Origin: Leeuwenhoekiella polynyae
GTDB taxonomy: Bacteria; Bacteroidota; Bacteroidia; Flavobacteriales; Flavobacteriaceae
NCBI RefSeq assembly: GCF_042683665.1
Contig: NZ_JBHUOO010000012.1
DNA length: 64,000 nucleotides
Reading direction: 5' to 3' (one strand)
The notes under the pieces are model-generated. The model was not told the DNA's origin. It saw only the letters and a program-made list of their open reading frames with translations, and made no database searches. This document shows, one piece after another, positions 35,010-44,256 of this stretch (position 1 is its first letter; each line of letters starts with the position of its first letter). The translations under genes were made by a program, and so were the position numbers.

Positions 35010-36662
35010 ATGCTGAATTATTATGCTTTTAGATTTAAAGAAGGTCTCTCTAAAATAGGTTTAGGTGTAAAGAGCCGCAGTCAAACTAAACCTGAAAAAA
35101 CTAAAAACACGATTAAAAAAGAGCTCTTTAATTTTGAACACATAGCACTATATTTCAGCAATAAAAAAACACATAATGCTTTTCAGGTTTTATCAGATCA
35201 TACGTGTAATGATCTTGATTTTGATGAAGTGTTTCAGTTTTTAGACCGTACCCAATCCAGAGTGGGGCAGCAATACTTATATGACAAATTAAGATGCATT
35301 AAACTTGACGAAGCACAGACTCAAGAAGATGAGGTGCTTATAGAGCGACTGAGTAAAGATGCTGTATTGAGAAGTCAAATCCAAAAAGAATTAGACCGTT
35401 TAAAGCATAAAGAAGCCTACTATATTTCGAGCTTATTTCAAGAAGAACATATACAAGTACCCTCGTGGTTTTTAGCGATTAAACTGCTTTCCTTTACAAG
35501 TTTCTGCACTTTGATATTAACCTTTTTTAATCCGGTATTCTTCGCTGTTCTTTTAGGTGTTTTTTGCGTAAATTTTGTAATCCATTATTGGAATAAACGT
35601 AACTTAGTTAAGTATGTAAGCTCTATTCCACAGTTATTAAAACTCAATAAAGTAGCCAATCAATTACTTAAAATCGAATACACAAAGCCAGATGATTCAA
35701 AGATTTTAAAAGCTGTATCCCGTATAAACCAACTTAAAAACCGTACGCTTTTTTTTCAGATAGAAGCGGGAATACAAGGAGATTTTGAAATTGTACTATG
35801 GTTTCTTTTAGATATTATAAAAACCCTTTTTCTACTCGAACCTCTTTTTCTATTTGGTGCTTTAAAACGTTTAGATAGAGAACGCGTAGAAGTAGAAACT
35901 GTTTTTAAGTATGTAGGTCGTATAGATTCTTTATTGTCTGTAGCCTTACTGCGCAACGGACTCAATAGTTGGTGCACCCCTCATCTATCAGACGTAAATA
36001 CAGGAGTTGTTGCAAAAGAAATTTATCATCCGCTTATTTCAGATTGTCAGGTAAATTCAATTGAAACCCGTGAGCGATCAGTCTTGTTGACCGGGTCTAA
36101 TATGTCTGGTAAAACTACTTTTATTCGCACGATAGGCATCAATATTCTTTCTGGATTAACGCTTAATACTTGCTTTGCAAAACAGATGCAGTTTAGACCC
36201 ATGCGTATTCTTTCAGCCATCCGTATTAGCGATGATTTGATGAATGATAAGAGTTATTATTTTGAAGAAGTACTTAGGATTAAAGCCCTTGTAGTGGCAG
36301 GAGAGGAAACTGTACCTAATCTTTTTTTACTTGATGAACTTTTTAAAGGAACCAATACAGCGGAGCGAATTGCGGCAGGAAAAGCGGTACTTTCTAATCT
36401 GGCTCAGCATGGAAATACGGTATTGGTGTCTACACACGATATAGAATTAACAGACTTACTTACTGAAACATATGAATTGTATCATTTTAGTGAATTTGTA
36501 GCGGAGGAGCGTATTATTTTTGATTACAAACTCAAAGCCGGAAAACTTAAGAACCGGAATGCAATTCGCATATTAGAGTTGAATAAATATCCTGTTACAC
36601 TTATTGAAGAAGCTAAAAAGCTAGCTGCTGACTTTGATGATTTTAAGAATATTTCAGACTAA
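35010..36662 (+). CDS. Membrane-anchored MutS-like ATPase
   Basis: 550 residues. The C-terminal third is a MutS ATPase: Walker A TGSNMSGKTTFIRTIG, Walker B LFLLDELFKGTNTAERIAAG and switch VSTHDIEL. Before it come a MutS-core-like helical region (FDEVFQFLDRTQSRVGQQYL) and two hydrophobic helices (about 160-195, LLSFTSFCTLILTFF and FFAVLLGVFCVNFVIHYW). The mismatch-recognition domain is absent. This is a Bacteroidota group of membrane-located MutS relatives whose role is unknown. Confidence 0.8.
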   Translation: MLNYYAFRFKEGLSKIGLGVKSRSQTKPEKTKNTIKKELFNFEHIALYFSNKKTHNAFQVLSDHTCNDLDFDEVFQFLDRTQSRVGQQYLYDKLRCIKLDEAQTQEDEVLIERLSKDAVLRSQIQKELDRLKHKEAYYISSLFQEEHIQVPSWFLAIKLLSFTSFCTLILTFFNPVFFAVLLGVFCVNFVIHYWNKRNLVKYVSSIPQLLKLNKVANQLLKIEYTKPDDSKILKAVSRINQLKNRTLFFQIEAGIQGDFEIVLWFLLDIIKTLFLLEPLFLFGALKRLDRERVEVETVFKYVGRIDSLLSVALLRNGLNSWCTPHLSDVNTGVVAKEIYHPLISDCQVNSIETRERSVLLTGSNMSGKTTFIRTIGINILSGLTLNTCFAKQMQFRPMRILSAIRISDDLMNDKSYYFEEVLRIKALVVAGEETVPNLFLLDELFKGTNTAERIAAGKAVLSNLAQHGNTVLVSTHDIELTDLLTETYELYHFSEFVAEERIIFDYKLKAGKLKNRNAIRILELNKYPVTLIEEAKKLAADFDDFKNISD

Positions 36663-36684
36663 AGTCAAACTAGTTATACCATAA

Positions 36685-36711
36685 AATGCGACCACCCGCA
36701 GGTGATCGCAT
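36685..36711. terminator. Hairpin between converging genes
   Basis: ATGCGACCACC and GGTGATCGCAT pair with one mismatch around a CGCA loop. The minus-strand side runs into TTTTAT. Confidence 0.65.
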
Positions 36712-36740
36712 CTAAAGTCTAGAATAAAGAGCACTAAATT

Positions 36741-39056
36741 CTAAAACTTATAATTTAAACTGAGTCTGAAATTACGCCCCGGCTCACTTTGCCAGTATAC
36801 ATAAGAACCATAATCGGCTCCACTGTATAGGTATTCATTCAACACATTGTTGATGTTAAGCGCCACACGGAATTTGTTATTTTCCCAAGACAATGCGCTA
36901 TCCATTCTAAAGTAGTCCGGAAGATCGGTTTCTCCATCAGCGCCCCAAGCCCAGGTTGAACGCTCTACGAGGTATTGATAACCCAACGAAACTCCAAATC
37001 CTTCTAAAGTACGTTCTTGAAACTTATAGTTGAACCACCCGTTTGTGATGTGTTTGGAGAAGCCTACCACTTTGTTTCCGTCTGCGTCTTCTACATTGGT
37101 ATTCGCATAGTTCAGCACCACACCCAGACCGTTGATGATTTCTCCTCTCAGATCAAATTCGAAACCTTTTGAAGTCACATCGCTATCGATTTGAATGGAA
37201 TAGTTAGGATCTGGTCCCGGTACTAAGATTTTATCTTTTTGAATGTTGAAATACCCTGCGGTAGCATTCCACTTTCCATCGCCAAACTCATATTTAAATC
37301 CTCCTTCAATATCTTGAGCAGTAACCGGATCAAAAGCATTTCCATCGGCATTTGCTCCCTGAGTAGGTAAAAACGACTGGTCATACATGGCATAAGCACT
37401 TAAATTATCCAGTATAGAATAAGAAGCAGCAACGCGCGGGGTAACTACTTTATCGGTTGAGGTAGAGCCATACGAGTTGGTTTTCATCTCTGTGTATCTT
37501 CCCGCCAGTGTTAGTCTTAAATCATCATTAAAAAACCCGAGCTCATCCTGAACATAATATGCCAAGTACTCGCTGCTTATAAAACCTGCGGTACGTTGTG
37601 TTAAGGGTACCGAGCGGTCAAAGACTGGTGCTATAGCAAGCGGCTGCGGATTGTAAATATTATATGGATTTTCTTCTGTATCAATATTGATCGCCTGTGA
37701 CCAGTCTGCTATATATTCATTTTTACCGAAATCCAGTCCAGCTAGAACTTTGTGACTTACCGCACCGGTCTTAGCTTTACCGTTTATGAAAACCTGTCCC
37801 AATTTTTTTTCTTCTTTAGCGTCCCAGATACTTACGCTACGTATTAAATCACCATTTTCCTGAACGCCAAAAGTACTGTCAAGCCATAAACTGGAACCGC
37901 TGTGCTGGTAATTGAGATAGGCTAGTTGGGCATTTACAGTCCAGTTGAGATCTAATTGATGTTCAAAATTTATCAGTCCGTAATGTTCTTGCATAATAGC
38001 CGGACCTAACTTGGGATCAGATAGGGTGAAATCACGGTCAAGACTGGCATACTCACTGGGAGCAAAGACGTAAGCCGAACCGATTAAACGCGTTTTGTAA
38101 TATTGATAGGTGTACTGAGCGGTAACCGAAGTTTTTTCATCAATTAGATATTTCACGGAAGGCGCAAGGGTGTAACGATTTTGTTCTTCAAAAGCACGAT
38201 GTGCCTCCTGAGTGGTTCCTGCACCTACAAAACGGTATTGTAGTTTGTTGTTTTCAGAAAGTTTACCTTCTACATCAAGGGTGGCGCGTAAGGTGTTGTA
38301 ACTTCCGGTCATCAGGCCAACTTCTCCGTGAGAAACCCCGGTTGGTTTTTTAGTCACCACATTGTAAAGTCCACCGGGTTCTCCGCTGGATAACATAAAA
38401 GCAGACGGACCTTTTACCACTTCAATACGCTCTACCAGCGCCATATCTTCGGCGAGTGGCCCCCAGGTAGAAAGTACATTTTGGCCATTTCTAAAGGGAG
38501 GAATTCTGAAACCACGCATATTGATACGGGCAAAATTCCCCCAGTGTTCGATCATCTGGGCGCCACTTACATTACGGGTAATATTTTCCATCATACTGAT
38601 GGCTTGCTGATCTTCTATGACGTCAGCGCTAATAACCTGAATGTTTTGCGGCACTTTATTAAGCTCTTGCTGTAAACGCAGCGAAGATGAAGGATTGCGT
38701 TCTACATATTCGGTCTTACCGTGACCGGAAATAAGTATGTCATCTAATGCGCTCACATCTTCCTGAAGTTCTACATTAAAAGTAAGATCTCCATTTACGT
38801 TAATGTTTGCTTTTCGAAAGGTTTTAAAGCCCATTTCAGAAATGATAAGTGTATAGTTTCCCGGCTGCACATTGCTCAGTTTGTACAATCCAGAAGCATT
38901 TGTCGAAGTACCGTAATTGGTGTTTTCGAGATATACATTGGCGTTGGTGAGCGCATTGCCGTTAGCATCCAGCACCGTACCGGAGAGCGTGTGAGACTGC
39001 TGCGCAAAGAGAGCTGTTTGCAGGAGGATCAGCAGCATGAGTATGGATTTTTTCAT
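36741..39056 (-). CDS. TonB-dependent siderophore receptor
   Basis: 771 residues with a signal peptide (LMLLILLQTALFAQ). Order: a carboxypeptidase-regulatory-like domain (20-105, SGTVLDANGNALTNANVYLE), a short linker with a TonB-box-like DDILISGHG, a plug (VPQNIQVISADVIEDQ...RIEVVKGPSAFMLSSGEPGG), and a 22-strand barrel ending FRLSLNYKF. The plug wording is typical of hydroxamate/catecholate siderophore receptors (FhuA/FpvA group). A Fur-box-like palindrome lies upstream. No uptake ABC genes are nearby. Confidence 0.92.
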   Translation of the reverse strand: MKKSILMLLILLQTALFAQQSHTLSGTVLDANGNALTNANVYLENTNYGTSTNASGLYKLSNVQPGNYTLIISEMGFKTFRKANINVNGDLTFNVELQEDVSALDDILISGHGKTEYVERNPSSSLRLQQELNKVPQNIQVISADVIEDQQAISMMENITRNVSGAQMIEHWGNFARINMRGFRIPPFRNGQNVLSTWGPLAEDMALVERIEVVKGPSAFMLSSGEPGGLYNVVTKKPTGVSHGEVGLMTGSYNTLRATLDVEGKLSENNKLQYRFVGAGTTQEAHRAFEEQNRYTLAPSVKYLIDEKTSVTAQYTYQYYKTRLIGSAYVFAPSEYASLDRDFTLSDPKLGPAIMQEHYGLINFEHQLDLNWTVNAQLAYLNYQHSGSSLWLDSTFGVQENGDLIRSVSIWDAKEEKKLGQVFINGKAKTGAVSHKVLAGLDFGKNEYIADWSQAINIDTEENPYNIYNPQPLAIAPVFDRSVPLTQRTAGFISSEYLAYYVQDELGFFNDDLRLTLAGRYTEMKTNSYGSTSTDKVVTPRVAASYSILDNLSAYAMYDQSFLPTQGANADGNAFDPVTAQDIEGGFKYEFGDGKWNATAGYFNIQKDKILVPGPDPNYSIQIDSDVTSKGFEFDLRGEIINGLGVVLNYANTNVEDADGNKVVGFSKHITNGWFNYKFQERTLEGFGVSLGYQYLVERSTWAWGADGETDLPDYFRMDSALSWENNKFRVALNINNVLNEYLYSGADYGSYVYWQSEPGRNFRLSLNYKF

Positions 39057-39107
39057 CGTATATTGATTAGATTGATTATAAATAACGATGCGAATGTACT
39101 AAACGTT

Positions 39108-39126
39108 TTTATTTAGAATAAATAAA
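39108..39126. promoter_or_regulatory. Candidate iron-responsive operator
   Basis: TTTATTTAGAATAAATAAA is an AT-rich inverted repeat (TTTATT...AATAAA) 52 bases upstream of the siderophore receptor start. Position and shape suggest a Fur-type operator; identity is inferred. Confidence 0.35.
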
Positions 39127-39265
39127 AATAAAAATATTTTATATAGGAGTTTATAACAGGCACGACCGTAGGAGGTTAATCCTAATTTTTTCGGAATGCT
39201 ACAGCTGTAACACTACCGTGTATCTTTAAAATCTGACTTAATTTGAACCTTTTAAGCTTCAAATT

Positions 39266-39699
39266 ATGGCTTCAATCCATCCACACACTTCTTTTGATGG
39301 TCATGAATAACAGGTGTTTGATTTTTAAAAATCGGTATTGGGTGAAGCATTTGCGGTGATGCGCTTTAAAGATGTGCCCGAAAATCCTGATTTACCACTT
39401 AGTTCGGAACATGCAAACCGCATGATGCCTATCACATTGCTTATTAACAGGATTATATCTTAATAGCACACGTTATTACCCTGTTAAGGTCATTAAAAAT
39501 CCATTAAAACCGAAGTACAATCGCAATCAGTCTAAACCCAAAAAGAGACCGAAATTTTATTTAAAGCTCTTTTTAAAGGTGGAAGGGGATACGTGTTTGT
39601 TGATCAGGTGTTTGGGGTTCGTATTTTGAGGTGTTCCGTGATACATATGGGATGGAGGGGATGGTATTTTTTGATCCTAAATTTCAGGATAACTTATAA
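39266..39699 (+). pseudogene. Decayed copy of the VOC-family gene
   Basis: Starts ATGGCTTCAATCC, like the intact gene at 41949, and retains recognisable blocks in order: FDGH-E, a YK-like F-F-KSV-GEAF, AVMRFKDVPENPDLPLSSE, then ANRMMPITL, and at the end YGMEGMVFFDPKFQDN. Several stops and frameshifts lie between these blocks and the middle is largely scrambled. This is an old duplicate in decay, now separated from its sister by a hydrolase gene. Confidence 0.8.
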
Positions 39700-39784
39700 A
39701 AGATAGGCTTTCGGGCGATTGTTTCACACTTTAATATTAGACGTTGTTACCCAAAATCTTGGTACGACCTCTGGTCATGTGGCG

Positions 39785-39916
39785 GTTATCTATGAATGAT
39801 CTATACGTTATCTATGCGCTATCTATGCTCTATCTATGCCTTATCCATAGGGTATGTATGGGTAAACCACGGGTGAACTACGGGTGAACTGCGGGTGAAC
39901 CTCGGGTGAACGTATG
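39785..39916 (+). repeat. Twelve contiguous 11-bp units
   Basis: From GTTATCTATGA at 39785 the sequence can be cut into twelve units of exactly 11 bases. The first six or seven are of the type nnTATCTATGn. The last four or five are of the type GTGAACnnCGG. The middle units are intermediate. There is no coding frame. Confidence 0.85.
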
Positions 39917-40272
39917 TTTTTAAGGAAGTTTATAAGCACGTTGAAGGATGAAAACCTTAGTGGGCACTGAACCCGCCATACGCTGATGCGTAAGCATACG
40001 TAGTGGTTTGATTTTGAATCGTGTACGGCTAATATACTACAATTTGTGTCTTATGTCAAGAGGGAAGCATTTATCATACCGTGCTATTCATGTATTAGCA
40101 GGAGATGCAACTGTATGGCAACAAAGGAATATTTAAGTTGGCCAGAGCCTGTCTCTTTGATCATGTTGATTTTAAGCGGTAGACAACGTATTCTGACAGG
40201 GATTCTACCTCGTAATCAACTGAGGGATCATTTAATTTTATAAACTCTTTTTAATCAATTGTATACGAGTTT
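39917..40272. other. Gene-free interval with no supported feature
   Basis: Holds an imperfect ATACGC/GCATACG-like inverted repeat near 39978-40002 and a few short open frames (one at 40046-40243). None resembles a protein, and the Cys/Arg-rich composition of the longest argues against coding. Confidence 0.4.
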
Positions 40273-41739
40273 ATGAGACTTTTTGAAATCATCCTGTTAA
40301 TCACGCTTACCCTATTGCCTTTTGTCTGGAAAAGGCTTGCGCTGCGTTTTAGTCCAAAATATATACTCTTTGGTTTGCTTGCCGTGGTTGTACTTCAACT
40401 TGTGTTAGAAGGCTACCGTTGGCAACTCTTACCGGCTTATGTTTTAGCAGTACTATTAGTTATTCGTATATATACGGCAGATGCTTCTAAAGCCTTTAAA
40501 GTTTCTGTTTTAAGTGTATTACGATTTGTACTGTTTCCGGTTTTACTAATTCCTGCCTGGATCTTACCGGCTGCGCTTCCGGTTTTTGATTTGCCCGAGC
40601 CTCGGGGTGCTTATGCCGTGGGTACAGATACGGTTTATGTGAATACTAACCGTGACGAACCCATCACAGCCGATCCTAACGACACCAGAAAACTGGTTTT
40701 AAAAATTTGGTATCCCGCAGATTCGGTTGCTACAAACGCTAAACGGGATTCGTATGTGGATTCCGTAAGCCGGGTGGGTTTTGCGAACAAATACGGACTT
40801 CCTGCTTCAGCGCTCAACTATCTTGATTATGTCAAAACCTATGCGTATCCTAAAGTTGCGGTTGCCCAAGGTTCGTTTCCGGTCTTGTTATTTTCACACG
40901 GCTATGGTTCTAAAGCAACCGGTTATTATGCCTTGCTCAGTGAACTGGCCAGCCAGGGTTATGTTGTTATCAATATGAATCATACTTATGAGAGCCTGGG
41001 CACTGCCTTTCCCAATGGGGAAGCAGCCTATTTTGATTACGCCTACCAGCAGCAAATTGCAGCAGATCAGATGCAAACCATAACGCCTATTCAAGAGGCT
41101 TTTAAAGGGAAGCTTGACTTTGAGCAGCGGCATCCTATTGTGCGTGATGCGATACAAGATTATTTTGAAAACGATATTCAAAACCGCTGGGTTACAGATA
41201 TGCAAAACATACTTGATTTGTTACCCGAGTGGAATACCGAAGGGTTTTTAAAAGGAAGCATGCGGCTTAATCAACTAGGCGTATTTGGACATTCGGTGGG
41301 TGGGGGTGCGGCGGGGAAGCTTGCTCTTACAGATGAGCGCATTAGGGCAGGAGTTAATTTAGACGGAATACAATGGGGCACTAAGATCGATACGGTGTTT
41401 CAAAAACCCTTTTTGTACCTATCGGCAGATTGGCCGACGGAGCACGAAGACATCAACAGTCACGTATACCGAAAAAAGAGTACCGATTATTTTTATGAGG
41501 CCAAAATATTGAATACCGGCCATCCTAATTTTATGGACATCCCGTTTATGATTCCCGTAGCATCTCTTACCGGATGCGGAAGCATTGATCCAGAACTGGG
41601 AATGGAAATCACCACTAAACTGGTCACCGCCTTTTTTGACCGGCATTTGCGACATAAAGAGGACGTTGATATTGAAGCGTTGAAAGCAGAATTTGAGTTG
41701 CTGGAATTGAAGGCTTTTAAAGGGGACAGCGTTCAGTAA
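40273..41739 (+). CDS. Membrane-anchored PAF-acetylhydrolase-like hydrolase
   Basis: 488 residues. Four N-terminal hydrophobic helices (about 3-20, 31-45, 55-70 and 82-108) precede an alpha/beta-hydrolase domain of the platelet-activating-factor acetylhydrolase II group. VLLFSHGYGSKATGYYALLS is the oxyanion-hole strand. The nucleophile is Ser341 in GHSVGGGAAG, Asp is in GVNLDGIQWG, and His is in NTGHPNFMD. It probably hydrolyses short-chain esters at the membrane. The natural substrate is unknown. Confidence 0.82.
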   Translation: MRLFEIILLITLTLLPFVWKRLALRFSPKYILFGLLAVVVLQLVLEGYRWQLLPAYVLAVLLVIRIYTADASKAFKVSVLSVLRFVLFPVLLIPAWILPAALPVFDLPEPRGAYAVGTDTVYVNTNRDEPITADPNDTRKLVLKIWYPADSVATNAKRDSYVDSVSRVGFANKYGLPASALNYLDYVKTYAYPKVAVAQGSFPVLLFSHGYGSKATGYYALLSELASQGYVVINMNHTYESLGTAFPNGEAAYFDYAYQQQIAADQMQTITPIQEAFKGKLDFEQRHPIVRDAIQDYFENDIQNRWVTDMQNILDLLPEWNTEGFLKGSMRLNQLGVFGHSVGGGAAGKLALTDERIRAGVNLDGIQWGTKIDTVFQKPFLYLSADWPTEHEDINSHVYRKKSTDYFYEAKILNTGHPNFMDIPFMIPVASLTGCGSIDPELGMEITTKLVTAFFDRHLRHKEDVDIEALKAEFELLELKAFKGDSVQ

Positions 41740-41948
41740 GGTTTACATTAGTGTGATTCCATTACATCAGAATTTATCAGGTTAAGCGCCGTCAATTTTT
41801 TCTAGTAATTGAAAGAAGACAAATGCTTACTAACCGAAAGCGTTCTATTTATTGAGAAACTTCGATTAAACGTATCAAAATCTTAAGTATTTTAGAGTAG
41901 CAGTATTTGCTGATTTTAAGTTTAATATCAACCAATTTCTTAAACATT

Positions 41949-42392
41949 ATGGCTTCAATCAATCCATACATTCATTTTGACGGTAATGCCGAGGAGGCAT
42001 TCTATTTTTACAAATCGGTTTTTGGAGGGGAGTTTGTAATGGTGATGCGCTTTAAAGATATGCCTCCCAATCCTGATTTTCCGTTTAGCGCGGAAGATGG
42101 CGACCGCATTATGCACATCGCGCTACCCATAGGTCAAGACGATATTTTAATGGCCAGTGATATTCATCCTGCCATTGGACCTTTAAACATCAAAGAAAAC
42201 CGAAGTAAAATCTCAATCAGTGCTGCCAGTAGGGAAGAAGCAGACCACCTGTATAACGGACTGTCTGAAGGCGGAGAGGTTGAAGTGCCACTTGCCGATA
42301 GTGTCTGGGATTCTTATTTTGGGATGTTTCGCGACAAATACGGTATTGAATGGATGATTGATTACGACCCGAAGTATCAGGGGAAGGGGTGA
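41949..42392 (+). CDS. VOC-family (PhnB-like) protein
   Basis: 147 residues from the ATG at 41949 (MASINPYIHF); the frame is open to 41907. Two beta-alpha-beta-beta-beta modules: FDGNAEEAFYFYKSVFGGEF and later WDSYFGMFRDKYGIEWMIDY, the hallmark of PhnB-like glyoxalase/bleomycin-resistance fold proteins. The metal ligands of true glyoxalases are only partly present. The function is unknown. A decayed second copy lies 2.7 kb upstream. Confidence 0.85.
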   Translation: MASINPYIHFDGNAEEAFYFYKSVFGGEFVMVMRFKDMPPNPDFPFSAEDGDRIMHIALPIGQDDILMASDIHPAIGPLNIKENRSKISISAASREEADHLYNGLSEGGEVEVPLADSVWDSYFGMFRDKYGIEWMIDYDPKYQGKG

Positions 42393-42418
42393 TTCTTAAT
42401 TAAAATACGATTAATGCC

Positions 42419-42437
42419 TGCGCAATTGTATCGCGCT
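42419..42437. repeat. Single REP-like palindrome
   Basis: GCGCAATTGTATCGCGC is a near copy of the GCGCGATTGNATCGCGC palindromes clustered at 45.9-46.95 kb. Confidence 0.6.
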
Positions 42438-42492
42438 TAGCTTATTCTATCTTTTTCGAGGTGATACCGGCGCAGCAAAAGGTGTGAAAAAA

Positions 42493-42519
42493 TAAGCCTA
42501 CACATTTCATGTAGGCTTA
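42493..42519. terminator. Intrinsic terminator between converging genes
   Basis: TAAGCCTACA and TGTAGGCTTA form a perfect stem. An A-rich left flank gives a T run on the minus strand. Confidence 0.75.
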
Positions 42520-42567
42520 GCTTAAGTTCTGGTTGGCAGATAAAGAGTATCTGAGCGTTTCTTGCTA

Positions 42568-42822
42568 CTAACTCTCTTCTTCACCAACTTCTTCGGCTTG
42601 AGTGGTTACAGATCCTGTACTGGCGTTTCCATATACCGGGGTTTCGTTTCTAAGGATATCGATAACCCGGGCGAAATTTTCTGCGGTCATATAAGGAGTT
42701 TCCTCTCTTTTTCCTTTAAATGTGGTAAAATAGAATTTACCCAAATCAATTTTAGGATCCCATAGGGCCTGATACCCTTTTAATTTTGTCCATCCTGAAG
42801 TTCCCTGTGCATAATGTGGCAT
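42568..42822 (-). CDS. Small hypothetical protein
   Basis: 84 residues, soluble. TSGWTKLKGYQALWDPKIDL and GKFYFTTFKGKREETPYMTA look like a compact domain, followed by an acidic tail (AEEVGEEES). The function is not recognised. Confidence 0.55.
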   Translation of the reverse strand: MPHYAQGTSGWTKLKGYQALWDPKIDLGKFYFTTFKGKREETPYMTAENFARVIDILRNETPVYGNASTGSVTTQAEEVGEEES

Positions 42823-42865
42823 AGCTTAAAAGTTTTAATGAATATTACTGTTAAGTAAACTTAAT

Positions 42866-42970
42866 GAGGCTATGTGTTAGATAATCAGTGTAGTAAACCC
42901 TTTTTTAAAAAGGGAGTCGCTCTTATTTTTTACAGGAAATGCCCCTAAAGGTATTGGGTTTTTGGGGTAG
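42866..42970 (+). repeat. ~105-bp dispersed repeat, copy 1
   Basis: Matches 46434-46536 with small differences: GAGGCTAT, ATCAGTGTAGT, GAATCGCTCTTA-like and TTTTTTACAGGAAATGCCCC, then ATTGGGTTTTT. Together the copies bracket a 3.5-kb block that includes the RAYT gene. Confidence 0.8.
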
Positions 42971-42989
42971 GAGGTTGGATCTTCACACG

Positions 42990-43120
42990 CGATGCAATTC
43001 CCTAAATGCATTGGGACAGGTAGCGCGGCAACATGAGATTAGTTTTTTTCGTTGCTTCTGCACGATTGTAACGAGCTGAGATGATTCTAACTAGAGGTCA
43101 CGCGATGCAATCGCGCACCA
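42990..43120. repeat. Diverged REP palindromes
   Basis: CACGCGATGCAATCGCGC at 43099-43116 is intact. Two others (near 42996 and 43062) are mutated. The linking words GCGGCAACATGAGATTAG match those in the cluster at 46 kb. Confidence 0.7.
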
Positions 43121-43132
43121 ACGGGGGTGTTT

Positions 43133-43426
43133 TTAGTGTACGTTTATTCCTGCTTTTGCAAAGATGCTTTGAAGTTCGCTGTCTATGGGAAATGCTTTTA
43201 AAGGCGGGACATTAGCGCCTCCGGGATTTCCCACAGGTATTTTACCCACAAATGATTTTACACCACCAACTACTAATCGTGGGATTTGCCCAATAACTTC
43301 CTTTGTGCTTTTGATTTTAAACCCGAACTGCAGCATTTTCCAATGAACAAACGTATGTGCATATTGCAATAATAGTATTGCTTTTCTGAAAATCGTCCAT
43401 GCCATAGTAATAAACATCCATTCCAC
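43133..43426 (-). CDS. Small hypothetical protein
   Basis: 97 residues. An amphipathic, partly hydrophobic N-terminus (ITMAWTIFRKAILLLQYAH) precedes a Gly/Val/Pro-rich segment (PRLVVGGVKSFVGKIPVGNP) and LQSIFAKAGINV. The function is not recognised. It is flanked by repeat sequences. Confidence 0.5.
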   Translation of the reverse strand: MEWMFITMAWTIFRKAILLLQYAHTFVHWKMLQFGFKIKSTKEVIGQIPRLVVGGVKSFVGKIPVGNPGGANVPPLKAFPIDSELQSIFAKAGINVH

Positions 43427-43559
43427 AGTTCCTTATTTCCTCCCAAATTTGTATTATAACAAGAAAGAATGAAAACTATGGTTTCATTATAATTAACGCT
43501 CCTGGTTTTTTTACCGGGGTTTTCAAATCAAACATTTTAAAGCTAAAAACAAAAATATT

Positions 43560-44186
43560 ATGAACAGTACAAAAAATGAAACAATCGGATTATTAGTAAT
43601 TATGAAGGCAAAATCAGGAAAAGAGCAAGACGTCAAAAACTTTTTGCTTGATGGATTAGAACTTGTCAATCAAGAACCTCAAACAGTATCCTGGTTTGCC
43701 TTTCAGGTAGATAGTAAAACTTTTGGTATCTATGACACCTTTCAAGTTGAAGAAGGAAGGCAAGCACATTTACAAGGAGAAGTTGCCAAGGCATTATTAG
43801 CAAATGCAGGTGATTTATTGGAAGATTTTAATGCTGACACAGATATTCAAGCAATAGATGTATTGGCATCTAATCATAAGTCTGGATTACAAAACAAAGG
43901 CTTGCTTGTAATCATGAAATCTAAAGAAACAAAGACAGCAGATGTCGAAAACTTTCTTAATGCAGGAAAACAACTAGTTAGTGATGAGCCAAAAACAGTA
44001 TCCTGGTATGCTCTAAAAATAGATGCAACAACTTATGCAATCTTTGATACTTTTGGAGATGATTCAGGTAGAGACGCCCACTTAACGGGTAAAGTTGCTG
44101 CAGCACTTATGGAAAATGCTCCCGTTCTTTTAGAAGGTTTTCAAGCATCGGCAATTCAGAAAATAGACATTATAGCTTCAAAGTAA
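43560..44186 (+). CDS. Tandem ABM-domain protein
   Basis: 208 residues made of two similar halves (about 9-100 and 110-205). Each has GLLVIMK, then a helix, then EPQTVSWFAFQVD or EPKTVSWYALKID, then FGIYDTFQVEEGR or YAIFDTFGDDSGR-AH. This is the antibiotic-biosynthesis-monooxygenase dimeric ferredoxin fold fused in tandem, so one chain may form the whole two-domain unit. A heme-degrading or quinol-monooxygenase activity is possible but not shown. An AraC regulator follows. Confidence 0.82.
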   Translation: MNSTKNETIGLLVIMKAKSGKEQDVKNFLLDGLELVNQEPQTVSWFAFQVDSKTFGIYDTFQVEEGRQAHLQGEVAKALLANAGDLLEDFNADTDIQAIDVLASNHKSGLQNKGLLVIMKSKETKTADVENFLNAGKQLVSDEPKTVSWYALKIDATTYAIFDTFGDDSGRDAHLTGKVAAALMENAPVLLEGFQASAIQKIDIIASK

Positions 44187-44197
44187 TTATCTTTAGA

Positions 44198-44226
44198 AAG
44201 GAGTGTAGTAAACACTCCTTTCTTTT
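44198..44226 (+). terminator. Intrinsic terminator after the ABM gene
   Basis: AAAGGAGTGT and ACACTCCTTT pair around AGTAA and are followed by CTTTTT. Confidence 0.85.
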
Positions 44227-44256
44227 TAAGGATACTAAAAAAGGAAATAGATTCTT

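Noticed and set aside
40046..40243. 65-residue plus-strand frame
   Set aside because: Cys/Arg/Ile-rich composition, no homologous pattern, and it lies in a stretch with other signs of decay.
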